From assembly GCA_027487795.1 (NCBI GenBank), contig JAIYCX010000050.1, positions 1 to 64,000 of the forward strand: a stretch of DNA of 64,000 nucleotides, in the 5' to 3' direction. The notes beneath the pieces were generated by a model. The model was not told where the DNA came from. It searched no databases and worked only from the letters and a program-made list of their open reading frames with translations. Position numbers and translations under genes: made by a program. Shown one piece after another: positions 18,099 to 26,417 of the stretch (positions are counted from its first letter, which is position 1; each line of letters opens with the position of its first letter). The stretch is from Pseudomonadota bacterium (GTDB lineage: Bacteria; Bdellovibrionota_C; UBA2361; SZUA-149; DAOLCO01).

Positions 18099-18289
18099 AT
18101 ATAGTGCCCACACATGAGTTTTCCGTTCTTTAAAGTTATCATGAGTGTGGCACTATGCGAAGCCTTATTAAAGCGAGCTCTAATAAAAATATACTGCTCG
18201 TAAAAAATAATAGCAGTACGGAGTACTGACAGCTCAGGTTTTACTTGAGTTGACGTCCTATCGGACTCCCTATTTTGTGGGCACTATAT
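18099..18289. mobile_element. 191-bp MITE-like element with 14-bp terminal inverted repeats
   Basis: ATATAGTGCCCACA (18099-18112) and TGTGGGCACTATAT (18276-18289) are perfect inverted repeats. The left end also pairs with 18144-18163 (ATGAGTGTGGCACTAT), and CAGTAC/GTACTG forms another small hairpin inside, so the whole element can fold strongly. It has no ORF. Ends of the form TA-TAGTG would suit an IS630/mariner-type TA target, which is inference. It interrupts or truncates the ATPase fragment at 18270-18428. Confidence 0.65.
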
Positions 18290-18428
18290 TTGTTTTAAGT
18301 TTATTTTCAGTTTGATTATGTAAAATTTGCTTTGCTAAAGTAGTTTTTCCGCACTGCCTAGGACCAGCAAGAAACAGCATTTTGCTATTCAAATCTTTAA
18401 CTATTTGCTCTTCTAAGTATCTTTTCAT
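18270..18428 (-). pseudogene. N-terminal fragment of an AAA_14/DUF4143 ATPase
   Basis: From ATG 18426-18428 the frame reads about 46 residues of ATPase start (MKRYLEEQIVKDL, then Walker A LFLAGPRQCGKTTLAKQ). It then runs into the MITE end and stops there at 18270. The rest of the gene (Walker B, DUF4143) is absent, so it is a remnant. An AT-rich dyad (GTTTATAT/ATATAAAC near 18535-18555) lies upstream. Confidence 0.75.
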
Positions 18429-18659
18429 TAGATGGGATATTATTACAATTCCTTATATTTTAGCCTAAGTACAAAAATAAGGCGAGATTTATTAAGTGGG
18501 GGTTAAGAATACGGATTTAGATCGTAACATACTGTTTATATTATATATAAACAGATCACATTTTCAATAAGTCGTTACTAAAACTAGCAAATTTGGGCTA
18601 TTGTTTATCAATAGCCCAACACAGAAGAACCTTTATCATTTTGCAAACTTAAAGAGTTA

Positions 18660-19079
18660 TCAGTTTACTGGCATTAGTCTACCAGCAGCACCGGGAAACT
18701 TGTAATCATAATGTCTATTCGTGATCTCAGTACGCAATTCTGGGTATGAAAACCACTCCAAAATACAAGAAAGAGAACGCTTAAGATCTATTATTTTTTC
18801 TTCTCTTGATACTTTGTCTGAATATACGAAAGCATATTTATCAATTTGTCCAATCAGAAGTAAAAGGTTACGACAGATCGGTATGTCATCCTCGGTCATA
18901 TTTTTACTCAACTTCTGAATTGTAGTAACAAACAAACTTAGTTCACGAGCAGGAAAAATTTTTCGATATGAAATAGTCCTAAATCCGGAAACCTCCTTCC
19001 CTGAATAATGCTTCACGAGATCTAGCAATAATTTTCTTTCTTCTTCCCCTAGCTGAATGCCAGAAACAGTTATATCCAC
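18660..19079 (-). CDS. Hypothetical protein, 139 aa
   Basis: No family recognised. The protein looks helical and soluble. The GTG start (19077-19079) has GGGAG seven bases upstream. It ends with GAAGRLMPVN and is not clearly linked to its neighbours. A plus-strand ORF inside it is a shadow. Confidence 0.6.
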   Translation of the reverse strand: MDITVSGIQLGEEERKLLLDLVKHYSGKEVSGFRTISYRKIFPARELSLFVTTIQKLSKNMTEDDIPICRNLLLLIGQIDKYAFVYSDKVSREEKIIDLKRSLSCILEWFSYPELRTEITNRHYDYKFPGAAGRLMPVN

Positions 19080-19169
19080 AATTCAACTCCCTAAAATACA
19101 AGGAAACCTGACAAAAACCTTTCAATTTTGATCTCACACTAGTTTAAGATTTGCAAGTACTGATCGTAA

Positions 19170-19598
19170 TTAATATTCTAAGGGTTTAGTACCAAGCTTT
19201 TGCGTAAATCTAAGAAGATAACCATCAGGGTCTTGGACTAAAAAGTTTCTCTCACCATGAGCTATTTGATTTTCTCGGTACCAATTTTCTTCTAAGGGCT
19301 TACGTAATGGAATATTATGACTAGTTATTCTTTCGGAAAGCTCCTCGGCATCAGGGCAATCAATTGAAATATTCAAACCCCGACCTCTTGGATAATCGAG
19401 CGGTTCAATAATCCAAAGAGCAGAAGTGCCTTCTCGGGGTCTGTCTTCTTCAATCATAAACTCGCTGCCATAAAACTTCATATAGACGAAGCGATTTTCG
19501 GGACGCTCAAATAATATTTCAAAGCCAATGATATCTCGATAGAAATGTAAGCTTTTATCGAGATCTTTTACTGATAGTTCTGGTACTAGTGTTGCCAT
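19170..19598 (-). CDS. VOC-family protein, bleomycin-resistance type
   Basis: From the ATG at 19596-19598 the 142-aa protein matches the glyoxalase/bleomycin-binding fold: VPELSVKDLDKSLHFYRDII at the start, YPRGRGLNISIDCPD, and the tail HGERNFLVQDPDGYLLRF. Members bind bleomycin-type antibiotics as dimers or act as metalloenzymes; which applies is not clear. The longer frame to 19691 adds 31 residues unlike the family, so the shorter start is chosen, though its ribosome-binding site is weak. Confidence 0.85.
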   Translation of the reverse strand: MATLVPELSVKDLDKSLHFYRDIIGFEILFERPENRFVYMKFYGSEFMIEEDRPREGTSALWIIEPLDYPRGRGLNISIDCPDAEELSERITSHNIPLRKPLEENWYRENQIAHGERNFLVQDPDGYLLRFTQKLGTKPLEY

Positions 19599-19684
19599 AG
19601 TTTTCTTAATTTTACAGTGCTCAAAGTTTAGTTTTCCATTTCTAAAAGTTAGCATACGCATGGCATGGAGAGCAGTATAAAAAA

Positions 19685-19716
19685 ATAGCAAGGTCGAATT
19701 TTCTCGACCTTGCTAT
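19685..19716 (-). terminator. Perfect 13-bp hairpin with T tract
   Basis: ATAGCAAGGTCGA (19685-19697) pairs exactly with 19704-19716. Six A on the plus strand before it give the minus-strand T tract, so it ends the gene at 19740-21020. Confidence 0.85.
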
Positions 19717-19739
19717 CAAAATTTTTGTTAAAAACGCTT

Positions 19740-21020
19740 CTAGCTGGGGAGTCCTACGGGTGGCATTGCTTGCAAACCCCGACAGTAAGAATTTACAAAA
19801 ATTGATCTTTCCGCATCAGGAATTTTTCCCATTCCATTAGGTCGCCTAAAGTAAGATCTGACTAGCTCCCAATGCTGCTCTTTCATCCTAGCTACTCTTT
19901 TTTCTTCCCCTTCTAGGCCGAGTAGTTCTCGAGTGACTATATCTAAAGTAAAACGATGTCTTACCGTACAGACTTGTGATTCATCTACAAAGGGCGTTTT
20001 TGAAGGTATCCCTTCATTATAGCCAGTCCATTTTTGATTTACGCTATCATCTGCTGGCAAAGTTTTAAAATAGTGACCTAATCCCAATGCAATATTGATG
20101 GCCTTTCGAATAGGCGAATGGCTATTAATAAGCTCTCTATCCAGATTATCAGAATACACTGCAGGATCTTTTACTTCACCTAGAATTCCACTACCATCTT
20201 TGGCTTTAAAAAAGTCTTCTATAGACATTCTACTATCATCCTTAGGTATAATAAAAATCAAACCTTGGTGAGCCAGCTCGCATTTTTTTTGCATCGCTAT
20301 TAGGACATTACCCAGTTTCAAAAACTCACTCTTAGCAGCAAGTTCCCTTGCCTCGCTTTGATCTTTAGAGTAACATTTCAAAAATTGCCTAGCCTCCTTC
20401 CCTAAAAACTTCAAGGTTAATTGACCGTCCATTTCAAAGCTAACCAATACGAATTCTAAATCGATGCCTAAGCCAGATTGAATTGGCCTACTAAACTCAA
20501 TTCCATAACAATCAAACGGCCTCTTTAAATCCTCAAAGGTAAGATTACCAAATTCTAGGTTCTCCAAACTTGATTGAAGTTCCGCCGAAGTCCTAAAAAT
20601 ACGTCTCGATGATCTAGTCCAGTTCGCTAAATGATTTGGAACTGTATATATAGCAGTGCCCTTTTCAAAATCAGCGACTCCGGCATTACTGACTGGTCTC
20701 GGCCATTTAAACTTAGAGAGTTCAAGCAAATTAAAATCATTTTGATGTAAAGTTAGCAGGTATTTTCTGAAAATTCCTGAATTGATTAACGCTCCATCAG
20801 CTTCCCAATCTCTACTGAGGTAGCTTCCTAACTTAGCTTGTTCCTTAACACTCTCCACAATCCTAATGGTTTCAAGATAAATTTCCCAACTGCAGAGCAT
20901 GGCCTCTAAGTATGGACTTTGATAATATCGTGGTCTTTTTTCTTCTTGCTTAGCACGATTTTTATCTATTTTTCGTCTACGACTTTTCAGCTCGTCAGAG
21001 CGACTCTTATTACTCCCCAT
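19740..21020 (-). CDS. Hypothetical protein, 426 aa
   Basis: I do not recognise the family. The first 35 residues are strongly basic (SRRRKIDKNRAKQEEKRPR), as in nucleic-acid-binding or phage-like proteins. The C-terminal region has CTVRHRFTLDIVTRELLG and VRSYFRRPNGMGKI, reminiscent of short DNA- or RNA-related domains without a firm match. No membrane segments. AAAGGA lies eight bases before the ATG and a clean terminator follows, so it is a single-gene unit next to a MITE. Confidence 0.65.
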   Translation of the reverse strand: MGSNKSRSDELKSRRRKIDKNRAKQEEKRPRYYQSPYLEAMLCSWEIYLETIRIVESVKEQAKLGSYLSRDWEADGALINSGIFRKYLLTLHQNDFNLLELSKFKWPRPVSNAGVADFEKGTAIYTVPNHLANWTRSSRRIFRTSAELQSSLENLEFGNLTFEDLKRPFDCYGIEFSRPIQSGLGIDLEFVLVSFEMDGQLTLKFLGKEARQFLKCYSKDQSEARELAAKSEFLKLGNVLIAMQKKCELAHQGLIFIIPKDDSRMSIEDFFKAKDGSGILGEVKDPAVYSDNLDRELINSHSPIRKAINIALGLGHYFKTLPADDSVNQKWTGYNEGIPSKTPFVDESQVCTVRHRFTLDIVTRELLGLEGEEKRVARMKEQHWELVRSYFRRPNGMGKIPDAERSIFVNSYCRGLQAMPPVGLPS

Positions 21021-21119
21021 CTACCCATTCCTTTCAAAAAAGAACTTAAAACCTTTGCGAGTAAAATTATCATAATTATTGGCATAAGTATATTTTTGAA
21101 AATACTTACTCTATTTGAT

Positions 21120-21275
21120 TTAATATTCTAGGAACCTCGCTGCCAGGCCTTGGTCAATTAACAAAAACTCATTGATTGTATTTTTATACATATGGGCATT
21201 TTGCAATATATTAATATCATTATAAAAATTTAGAGTTGATTCCTTAAAATTATAAATAGTAAGTTGAGATGAAGA
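21120..21275 (-). pseudogene. C-terminal gene remnant cut by a MITE
   Basis: A minus-strand frame ending at 21120 (NFYNDINILQNAHMYKNT, then EFLLIDQGLAARFLEY) is open up to the MITE at 21276 and then passes into it without a proper start. It looks like the 3' end of a gene whose front was displaced. The function is unknown and a chance ORF is possible. Confidence 0.3.
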
Positions 21276-21441
21276 GTGAGCGTGAGCCAATAATGCTCGT
21301 TTGCAGACCCGTAGGGGTTGGGATTGTTGGTGGTGGAGCAATTAGGCTGGAAAATTTTTTGCTTTGCAAAAAATGTTCTTTGCAGACTAATGCGCGGGGA
21401 GCTTGCTAGGGCAAAAACGAGCATTATTGGCTCACGCTCAC
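21276..21441. mobile_element. 166-bp MITE with perfect 27-bp terminal inverted repeats
   Basis: Positions 21276-21302 (GTGAGCGTGAGCCAATAATG...) are the exact reverse complement of 21415-21441. The core is more GC-rich than its surroundings and has a small TTTTTTGC/GCAAAAAA hairpin. AGA flanks both ends and may be a 3-bp target duplication. There is no ORF; it must be moved in trans or be a structured RNA/DNA element. Confidence 0.75.
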
Positions 21442-21553
21442 AGATTTATGAGACATTGAAGAAGAAGTTGATTTATGGATAAATAGAATTGTGGGTAATA
21501 GTAAGGGTTATATGTAGTAAGGGGTAATAACTAGAAAAAAGCCAAGGCCTAAA

Positions 21554-22000
21554 CTAATACGTACTCTTTTCTAACTCATACACATCGGCAATATCTTTAG
21601 GACGGCCAGCAATTTTTTTTGCTTTAATCAAATCTGGTTTTGAAATAAATGGCACCTCTCCTATGTCTAACTTTGAAAATACTTTATTTTCAAAACATTC
21701 CTTAAACGACATTTCTTTAAGTGACATAAGTATATCTATTCTATTAGGCGGTATGCCCATCTGAAAAAAGAAGCCTTCTGCCATAAAATCTTTATATGTA
21801 AGTGTACTTACTGGTCCACCAAAATCAACTAATGCTTGATAGACTTTTTTTGCGTTTTGTTCTTCTGTATCAACCCAAATATCAATATCACCAGTAAACC
21901 TTGGCGCTCCATGCTTTATTACAGCATAACCACCAACAACTAGATATCTAATATTTTTGTTGTTGAAATGTAAAAGTAGATCTTTGAAATCTGAGTTCAT
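21554..22000 (-). CDS. Nucleotidyltransferase (DUF6036/AbiEii-like)
   Basis: The 148-aa protein has the polymerase-beta-like nucleotidyltransferase core: the GG turn in YLVVGGYAVIKHG (Gly23-Gly24), catalytic carboxylates in FTGDIDIWVD (Asp38, Asp40), and a third in NRIDILMSL. The end AGRPKDIADVYELE is shared with the second copy at 26418-26909. Small proteins of this type occur as toxins or antitoxins that transfer nucleotides to tRNA or proteins. The start overlaps the gene at 21948-22151 by 53 bases, so the two are one transcript. Confidence 0.75.
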   Translation of the reverse strand: MNSDFKDLLLHFNNKNIRYLVVGGYAVIKHGAPRFTGDIDIWVDTEEQNAKKVYQALVDFGGPVSTLTYKDFMAEGFFFQMGIPPNRIDILMSLKEMSFKECFENKVFSKLDIGEVPFISKPDLIKAKKIAGRPKDIADVYELEKSTY

Positions 22001-22151
22001 CTTTACTTTTCCCTTGTAGCTCGAAGGCTAGTTCGACAAGTCTCCAGGCTTCTTTAAATTTATCTATATCACTTGCAACTTTCCAGTATGACATATCAAG
22101 ACTATCAGAGTCCCCTTCTAGTAATCCATAGTGAAAGTTTTTATTCATCAT
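21948..22151 (-). CDS. Small partner of the nucleotidyltransferase
   Basis: A 67-aa soluble protein (FKEAWRLVELAFELQGKSKD, then RFQRSTFTF) encoded directly upstream of, and overlapping, the nucleotidyltransferase. No named family is recognised. The overlap and the matching small gene beside the second nucleotidyltransferase (26912-27097) suggest a two-protein module. Which protein would be toxic cannot be told from sequence. Confidence 0.55.
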   Translation of the reverse strand: MMNKNFHYGLLEGDSDSLDMSYWKVASDIDKFKEAWRLVELAFELQGKSKDELRFQRSTFTFQQQKY

Positions 22152-22207
22152 TATATAATATCATAGCATAAGTAAATTTGATAGTTACTAAAAAGCTTTT
22201 CATTTAA

Positions 22208-23668
22208 TTAATCAATAAAAATATCCCTAAGCAACTTACCAACTTGAACTAGGCTCAACGGCTTTTTATATTCCTCTTTCTGTAAACCACCAGCAACCAC
22301 AAAAGGAATTAATGGCACAGTGTGGCTTCCGGTACTCCAATTAACTTGTTGGTGATCTGATAAATATTTACCTATCACTGCTTGATCTAGAGAGTCTTCA
22401 TCTAAGTAGTACATTTTTTTATATCCAAACTCTTTGGAATATATTTTCTTAAAATCTCTAGTAGATAATGAGCGTAGAGCATTTTCAAAATCTTTTGAAA
22501 GTGAAATTCCTAGACTAGAAGAAAGTAATTTTTTTGTTTTAGTAAAATCATAGTTTAAGGCTTTCATTTCTTCTGATAATCGATAAAGGGAAACTTTTTG
22601 AGAGAAGAGAACTTCTAGCGCCTGCTCTGGAATAAAATCATAACGTGCTTGATAACCGGGAAAACTTGCTGCTGCTTGATTATTAGCAGTTGGATTTTTA
22701 TGGGAAGCAAATCTTTTATAACTAAAAGCAAATCCACCTGTTTCATGGTCACTCAGAACCATTAAGGTCACATCAGGATTAATTTTAATAAACTCTAAAA
22801 GATCAAATAATACTTCTTCAAATCTTAACATCTCGCGAAGCATTAAGCCTGCGTCATTGCTGTGTGCGGCCCAGTCTATTTGTCCGGATTCTATCATTAA
22901 AAAGTATGAATCTTTTTTTGATATTAGTTCTAATGCCTTTTTAGACATTTGCCTCAGACTTGGGACACTTTGAATTGGAACACTTTGACTTGTTATACTT
23001 TCATTGCTTTTTTCTAAAAGTGCATCTGGCATTCCTGATTCGGTAAATAATCCTAGTGCAGGTATTGAGTCTAATTCATTTAATGCTTTTGCATTGTCTA
23101 TAAATTTAATATTTTCGAAGAATTTCTTTCCTCCAGAAAAAGCAACATCAACTCCAGATTGCATGAACTGTTCTGCTAATAATCGCTCATCTGTTCTATT
23201 CTTAGAACGTCCATAAAAAGCTGCTGGTGTAGCGTGAGTCAATCTAGTGTCTGAGACTAGTCCGACGGATATATTATATTTTTTTGCAAATTCTGAAAAA
23301 ATTTCTACTTCTTCGCCCCGCTCATTTAAGCCAAGAGTTTCTGGTAGACAATCATTTGCTGTTGAAATACTTGAAGCAGCACAAGCTGAATCAGCTACTA
23401 GGTATCCAGCTGGCTTTACAGATAATAAAGATACGTCACCCTGACTTAGTAATTTATCATAAGAACTTTCTCTATCAGGGACTAAGTTATGTTTTCTTCC
23501 ATAGTCCCAAGCAGTTTTTAATAAGCCAAGCTGACCAGGGCCCATTCCATCGCCGAGGAGAAGTATGACTTTTCTTGAGCTGGATTCTTCTGCGAATGCG
23601 AGTCCCGAATAAGTAAATATAAAATTTAGTAAGAAAAAAATTGATACGTTTAATTTAATAATTTTCAT
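22208..23668 (-). CDS. Alkaline phosphatase, periplasmic
   Basis: The 486-aa protein hydrolyses phosphate monoesters to supply phosphate. It has a signal peptide ending at about AFA(26). Metal-site motif LLLGDGMGPG is at 36-45, the nucleophile serine lies in VADSACAASS (Ser94), and HATPAAFYGR follows. The remaining metal ligands are in MIESGQIDWAAHSND, SDHETGGFAF and the final STGSHTVPL. Fold and length are as in the PhoA family. The ATG at 23668 has no visible ribosome-binding site. No Pho box was identified. Confidence 0.93.
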   Translation of the reverse strand: MKIIKLNVSIFFLLNFIFTYSGLAFAEESSSRKVILLLGDGMGPGQLGLLKTAWDYGRKHNLVPDRESSYDKLLSQGDVSLLSVKPAGYLVADSACAASSISTANDCLPETLGLNERGEEVEIFSEFAKKYNISVGLVSDTRLTHATPAAFYGRSKNRTDERLLAEQFMQSGVDVAFSGGKKFFENIKFIDNAKALNELDSIPALGLFTESGMPDALLEKSNESITSQSVPIQSVPSLRQMSKKALELISKKDSYFLMIESGQIDWAAHSNDAGLMLREMLRFEEVLFDLLEFIKINPDVTLMVLSDHETGGFAFSYKRFASHKNPTANNQAAASFPGYQARYDFIPEQALEVLFSQKVSLYRLSEEMKALNYDFTKTKKLLSSSLGISLSKDFENALRSLSTRDFKKIYSKEFGYKKMYYLDEDSLDQAVIGKYLSDHQQVNWSTGSHTVPLIPFVVAGGLQKEEYKKPLSLVQVGKLLRDIFID

Positions 23669-23725
23669 TGGTTATAAAATAACAATGAAAGAATTACGTA
23701 GGCAATAAAAAAGCGAATTAAGATG

Positions 23726-23754
23726 CAGGTCTCCCAAAAAATTTGGAAGACCTG
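23726..23754 (-). terminator. Hairpin after the 23773-24711 gene
   Basis: CAGGTCT-C-CCAAA pairs with TTTGG-A-AGACCTG over a three-base loop. The A6 run at 23707-23712 gives T's on the minus strand a little downstream. Confidence 0.6.
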
Positions 23755-23772
23755 AAAATAGCAAAAAGAACC

Positions 23773-24711
23773 TTACTTAATGAAAAAGGCGCTGTTTGTT
23801 TGAAAGGGGTCGTTTGGGCTAGAGACCCAGTAACCGGTGAGATCATTTTCATATGCATAGTAAAATGCTGCAACGGAGACACCAGGGTTAGTTGCCATTT
23901 TGTTTCCGCCGTAGTCATCCAGAAACAAGAATCCACCATCTTTGAGTAACGGAAAAGCAAGATCTAAATCACTCTTCACTGCTTCAAAAAGATGATTACC
24001 GTCGATGACTATATAGTCGTATAGTTGACCACTTTTTCCAGATAGAAAACGATACGAATCTGAATGATGAAACGTTGCGCACTCTGGCAAAAACTGGCCA
24101 ATCTTCTGGGGTAAAGATTTCACGTAAGCAAGTTGAGATGGTCCGTAAGTTATATTTCTTCCATCAAGATCGTAGACGACTTCGACTTCTTCCCTACTCT
24201 CATCTTCATCACTACGAAAATCAACTGTATCAATCTCATGTTCTCCTAAGATATCAACAGCCATTTTTTCAGGAAAGCCATAACCAGTTCCAAGAAAAAG
24301 ACCCTTTAAATGATTAAGATCTCTAATACCATTAAAGGAATCAATCAGAGTGCCGAGCACAAAAAGATTTTCTGGATTCATGGTACCCCAGTAGTCATTT
24401 ACTAAATTGCCCAGATGATCTTTTCTTTGAAGTTCAAACTGACTTTGAAGCTCTTCCATTTGCAGTATGTTCTCTCTGAAAGGCTTAGTAATTGACCATT
24501 TAAACTCAGATCTTCCACAAATATATAACAGCCTCGAAAAATCTATTGGGAAAATTCCATGAATCTGAGCTAGAGTTGGACAACATCCGTCACTAGCCAT
24601 AGGAATATATTTTCTTCCAAGCTTTAGGAAATCTGGAAGATGTTCTTCAATCTTCTTAAGTTCAAAACTTCTGACTTGTAAAACCGCTTCAAACTTGTCA
24701 CTAATTTTCAT
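23773..24711 (-). CDS. Class I SAM-dependent methyltransferase-like protein
   Basis: The 312-aa protein has a Methyltransf_24-like second half: LKGLFLGTGYGFPEKMAVDI as the SAM loop, EIDTVDFRSDEDE as the acidic strand, then YDYIVIDGNHLFEAVKSDLD and LLKDGGFLFLDDYGG. The first 110 residues are unlike known domains. The substrate is unknown. The leader carries the GGGTAGAAG box and a hairpin, and AGGAAGG precedes the ATG as it does for the unrelated gene at 10159-11109. The gene stands alone. Confidence 0.7.
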   Translation of the reverse strand: MKISDKFEAVLQVRSFELKKIEEHLPDFLKLGRKYIPMASDGCCPTLAQIHGIFPIDFSRLLYICGRSEFKWSITKPFRENILQMEELQSQFELQRKDHLGNLVNDYWGTMNPENLFVLGTLIDSFNGIRDLNHLKGLFLGTGYGFPEKMAVDILGEHEIDTVDFRSDEDESREEVEVVYDLDGRNITYGPSQLAYVKSLPQKIGQFLPECATFHHSDSYRFLSGKSGQLYDYIVIDGNHLFEAVKSDLDLAFPLLKDGGFLFLDDYGGNKMATNPGVSVAAFYYAYENDLTGYWVSSPNDPFQTNSAFFIK

Positions 24712-24749
24712 AACAAAACCTTCCTCGAAAACAAAAACCCATTTTCAAA

Positions 24750-24787
24750 CGCTGCTCCTACTTGGAGCACAAGCGCCTCTTCTACCC
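24750..24787 (-). promoter_or_regulatory. GGGTAGAAG box plus hairpin, leader of 23773-24711
   Basis: The box (24779-24787, minus strand) is followed by a stem of CGCTGCTCC (24750-24758) with GGAGCA...GCG (24764-24775), then GGGTTTTTG. GTGCTTTTAGCAC, a further palindrome, lies just upstream of the box. The start codon is 68 bases from the box. Confidence 0.5.
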
Positions 24788-24921
24788 AAAACTGTGCTTT
24801 TAGCACTGCGGGAAGTTAACAGTTAGTGATTATTTTTGTCAAATTTGGTCGCAAATAACTAGTTTATCTAGTCATTTAAATTTAACTAGACCGCGCTAAT
24901 AGAAAATGTTAATATAGAATC

Positions 24922-25224
24922 ATGAAAACAACTCCTATTACTGAAATCAAAGCTCTTCTTAGTGAATACATAAGAAAAGTTAAATCGGGCCAAAGCTTTA
25001 CTATCACAGACAGAGGGCTGCCAGTTGCTATGCTAGTGCCAGTTGAAGCGCCGATTAATAGCTACGAGCATATGATGGATCTAGTCAATTCTGACTTAGT
25101 ACAACTACCAGCAGCGCCATTAAATAAAATTTTTCTTTTAGAGCCAGACATTACCGACAAGAATGAAAGATCATTAGAAATTCTGCTTGAAGATAGAGAA
25201 GAAAGCAGGACGCAAAGCTCATGA
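24922..25224 (+). CDS. Phd/YefM-type antitoxin
   Basis: The 100-aa protein begins MKTTPITEIKALLSEYIRKV and has SFTITDRGLPVAMLVPVE, the DNA-binding half typical of Phd/YefM antitoxins; the charged C-terminus (LEDREESRTQSS) would bind the toxin. Such proteins repress their own promoter with the toxin. Its stop overlaps the toxin start by four bases (ATGA), the usual coupling. Confidence 0.85.
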   Translation: MKTTPITEIKALLSEYIRKVKSGQSFTITDRGLPVAMLVPVEAPINSYEHMMDLVNSDLVQLPAAPLNKIFLLEPDITDKNERSLEILLEDREESRTQSS

Positions 25225-25646
25225 GATACTGGGATACTTCAGCGTTACTACCCTTGATGTTAAAACAAAGATGTTCGGAAAATATTAGAGAAATTATTAA
25301 GGAAGATAAGGCAATATCAACTTCTTGGATAAGTAAAGTAGAACTAAGTTCTGCAATTTGTAGATTAGAGCGAGAAGGCCATATTAGCGAAATTGAGCTT
25401 GATACTCTACTGAGAAGAGTTGATATGCTAATTCAATCCTGTTGCATAGTTCACCCAAGTGAAAAATTATCAGACAGAGCTATCAGAGCTTTAAGGTCTC
25501 ATAGTCTCAAATCTTTAGATGCAATCCAGCTAGCTTCTGCTTTTATTGTTAGCAAAGATGTTACTAATAATTTTGAATTTATAACTTTGGATAAACAGTT
25601 GGGAAATATTGCGAGGAAAGAAGGGTTTATTGTTAGAGGAGAGTGA
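25221..25646 (+). CDS. vapC: VapC-type PIN-domain toxin
   Basis: The 141-aa protein is a PIN ribonuclease with the four acidic residues in place: Asp5 (YWDTSALL), Glu41 (KVELSSA), Asp100 (SLDAIQLASA) and Asp124 (ITLDKQL). VapC toxins cut tRNA or rRNA and are neutralised by the upstream antitoxin. Both genes look intact, so this pair is probably working, in contrast to the split relE pair at 6.8-7.7 kb. Confidence 0.88.
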   Translation: MRYWDTSALLPLMLKQRCSENIREIIKEDKAISTSWISKVELSSAICRLEREGHISEIELDTLLRRVDMLIQSCCIVHPSEKLSDRAIRALRSHSLKSLDAIQLASAFIVSKDVTNNFEFITLDKQLGNIARKEGFIVRGE

Positions 25647-25668
25647 TTTTAAAAAAGATAACTTTTTT

Positions 25669-25861
25669 CACCCTTCCCTCCTCCAGAGCTGCTTCCTGTT
25701 TATTTTTCTTTGATTAATTAAAAAAACAGGAAGGACGGAAGATGGGAAGAAGAACAGGAAGAATAAGAAAAAAGAAAAGTACTAGGAACTGAAAAAGAAA
25801 ACGCCAGAGAAAAAACTTTTATTACTTTTTTGACACAGGGGCTAGCTTTCGCTACGGCCCC
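25669..25861. repeat. Intergenic repeat block, copy 1
   Basis: About 190 bp, closely similar to 27114-27304. It begins with CTCCAGAGCTGCTTCCTGTT, then CTTCCTGTTT paired with AAACAGGAAG (25690-25727). It ends in the hairpin GGGGCTAGC-TTTC-GCTACGGCCCC (25838-25861), which lies directly downstream of the gene at 25882-26097 on the minus strand. Confidence 0.75.
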
Positions 25862-25881
25862 TTTGATATAGAAAATAAAAC

Positions 25882-26097
25882 TTACTTTTTCTGAGATAGT
25901 TTATTTTCCCGCCAATTAGCACCCATTGAAAACGCCACATAACTGACCGATGAAACGAAGATTAAAAAAGCAAAAACCATTAGAAAATCGTCAACAATCA
26001 AATCTTCCGATTTACTCTTTGCTCCTATAACTTCTCTTTCATATTGACGTCCGATCTCTACATACTCCTTTGAATTATCTTGAAGTATTAGACCCAT
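25882..26097 (-). CDS. Small tail-anchored membrane protein (cassette 1)
   Basis: A 71-aa protein with a soluble front (MGLILQDNSKEYVEIGRQYE) and one C-terminal membrane segment (FLMVFAFLIFVSSVSYVAF) followed by a basic tail. The N-terminus resembles that of the gene at 27639-27968 (MGIVGQNLTEQD). AAGGAGA lies six to eight bases before the ATG. The leader (box plus hairpin) and the downstream GGGGCTAGC hairpin are nearly identical to those of the second copy, so the gene sits in a cassette. Function unknown. Confidence 0.6.
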   Translation of the reverse strand: MGLILQDNSKEYVEIGRQYEREVIGAKSKSEDLIVDDFLMVFAFLIFVSSVSYVAFSMGANWRENKLSQKK

Positions 26098-26164
26098 TAT
26101 CTTCTCCTTAATGGAAAAAGTAAAAAACTAAACCCTTAAGAACCAAAACCAAATTTTTCAGTCC

Positions 26165-26233
26165 CAAATACGGCTTTGTCCTTATTCAATATAGAAAAGA
26201 AAAAGGCTGTATTTGAGAAAAAATCTTCTACCC
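26165..26233 (-). promoter_or_regulatory. GGGTAGAAG box plus conserved hairpin, leader of cassette 1
   Basis: The box is at 26225-26233 (minus strand). The stem is CAAATACGGC (26165-26174) with GCTGTATTTG (26206-26215), one mismatch. TATAATAAATAAACAAT lies upstream of the box as a likely -10. The whole leader from about 26100 to 26290 matches 27970-28160 closely and 28930-29130 more loosely. Confidence 0.6.
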
Positions 26234-26417
26234 GAGATTTATTGTTTATTTATTATACATTAAGCTTATGACTAACTAAAGCGAGTTAGTGCTTTTTGTC
26301 CCCCAGTTCTCAATAATTATCTCAACGCAGAATTTATTGATGGGACGATTAATTAATTTACTTTGACTGCATGAAAATATATAGTAATTTTAGCACTAAA
26401 ATCACATAACGACTGTA

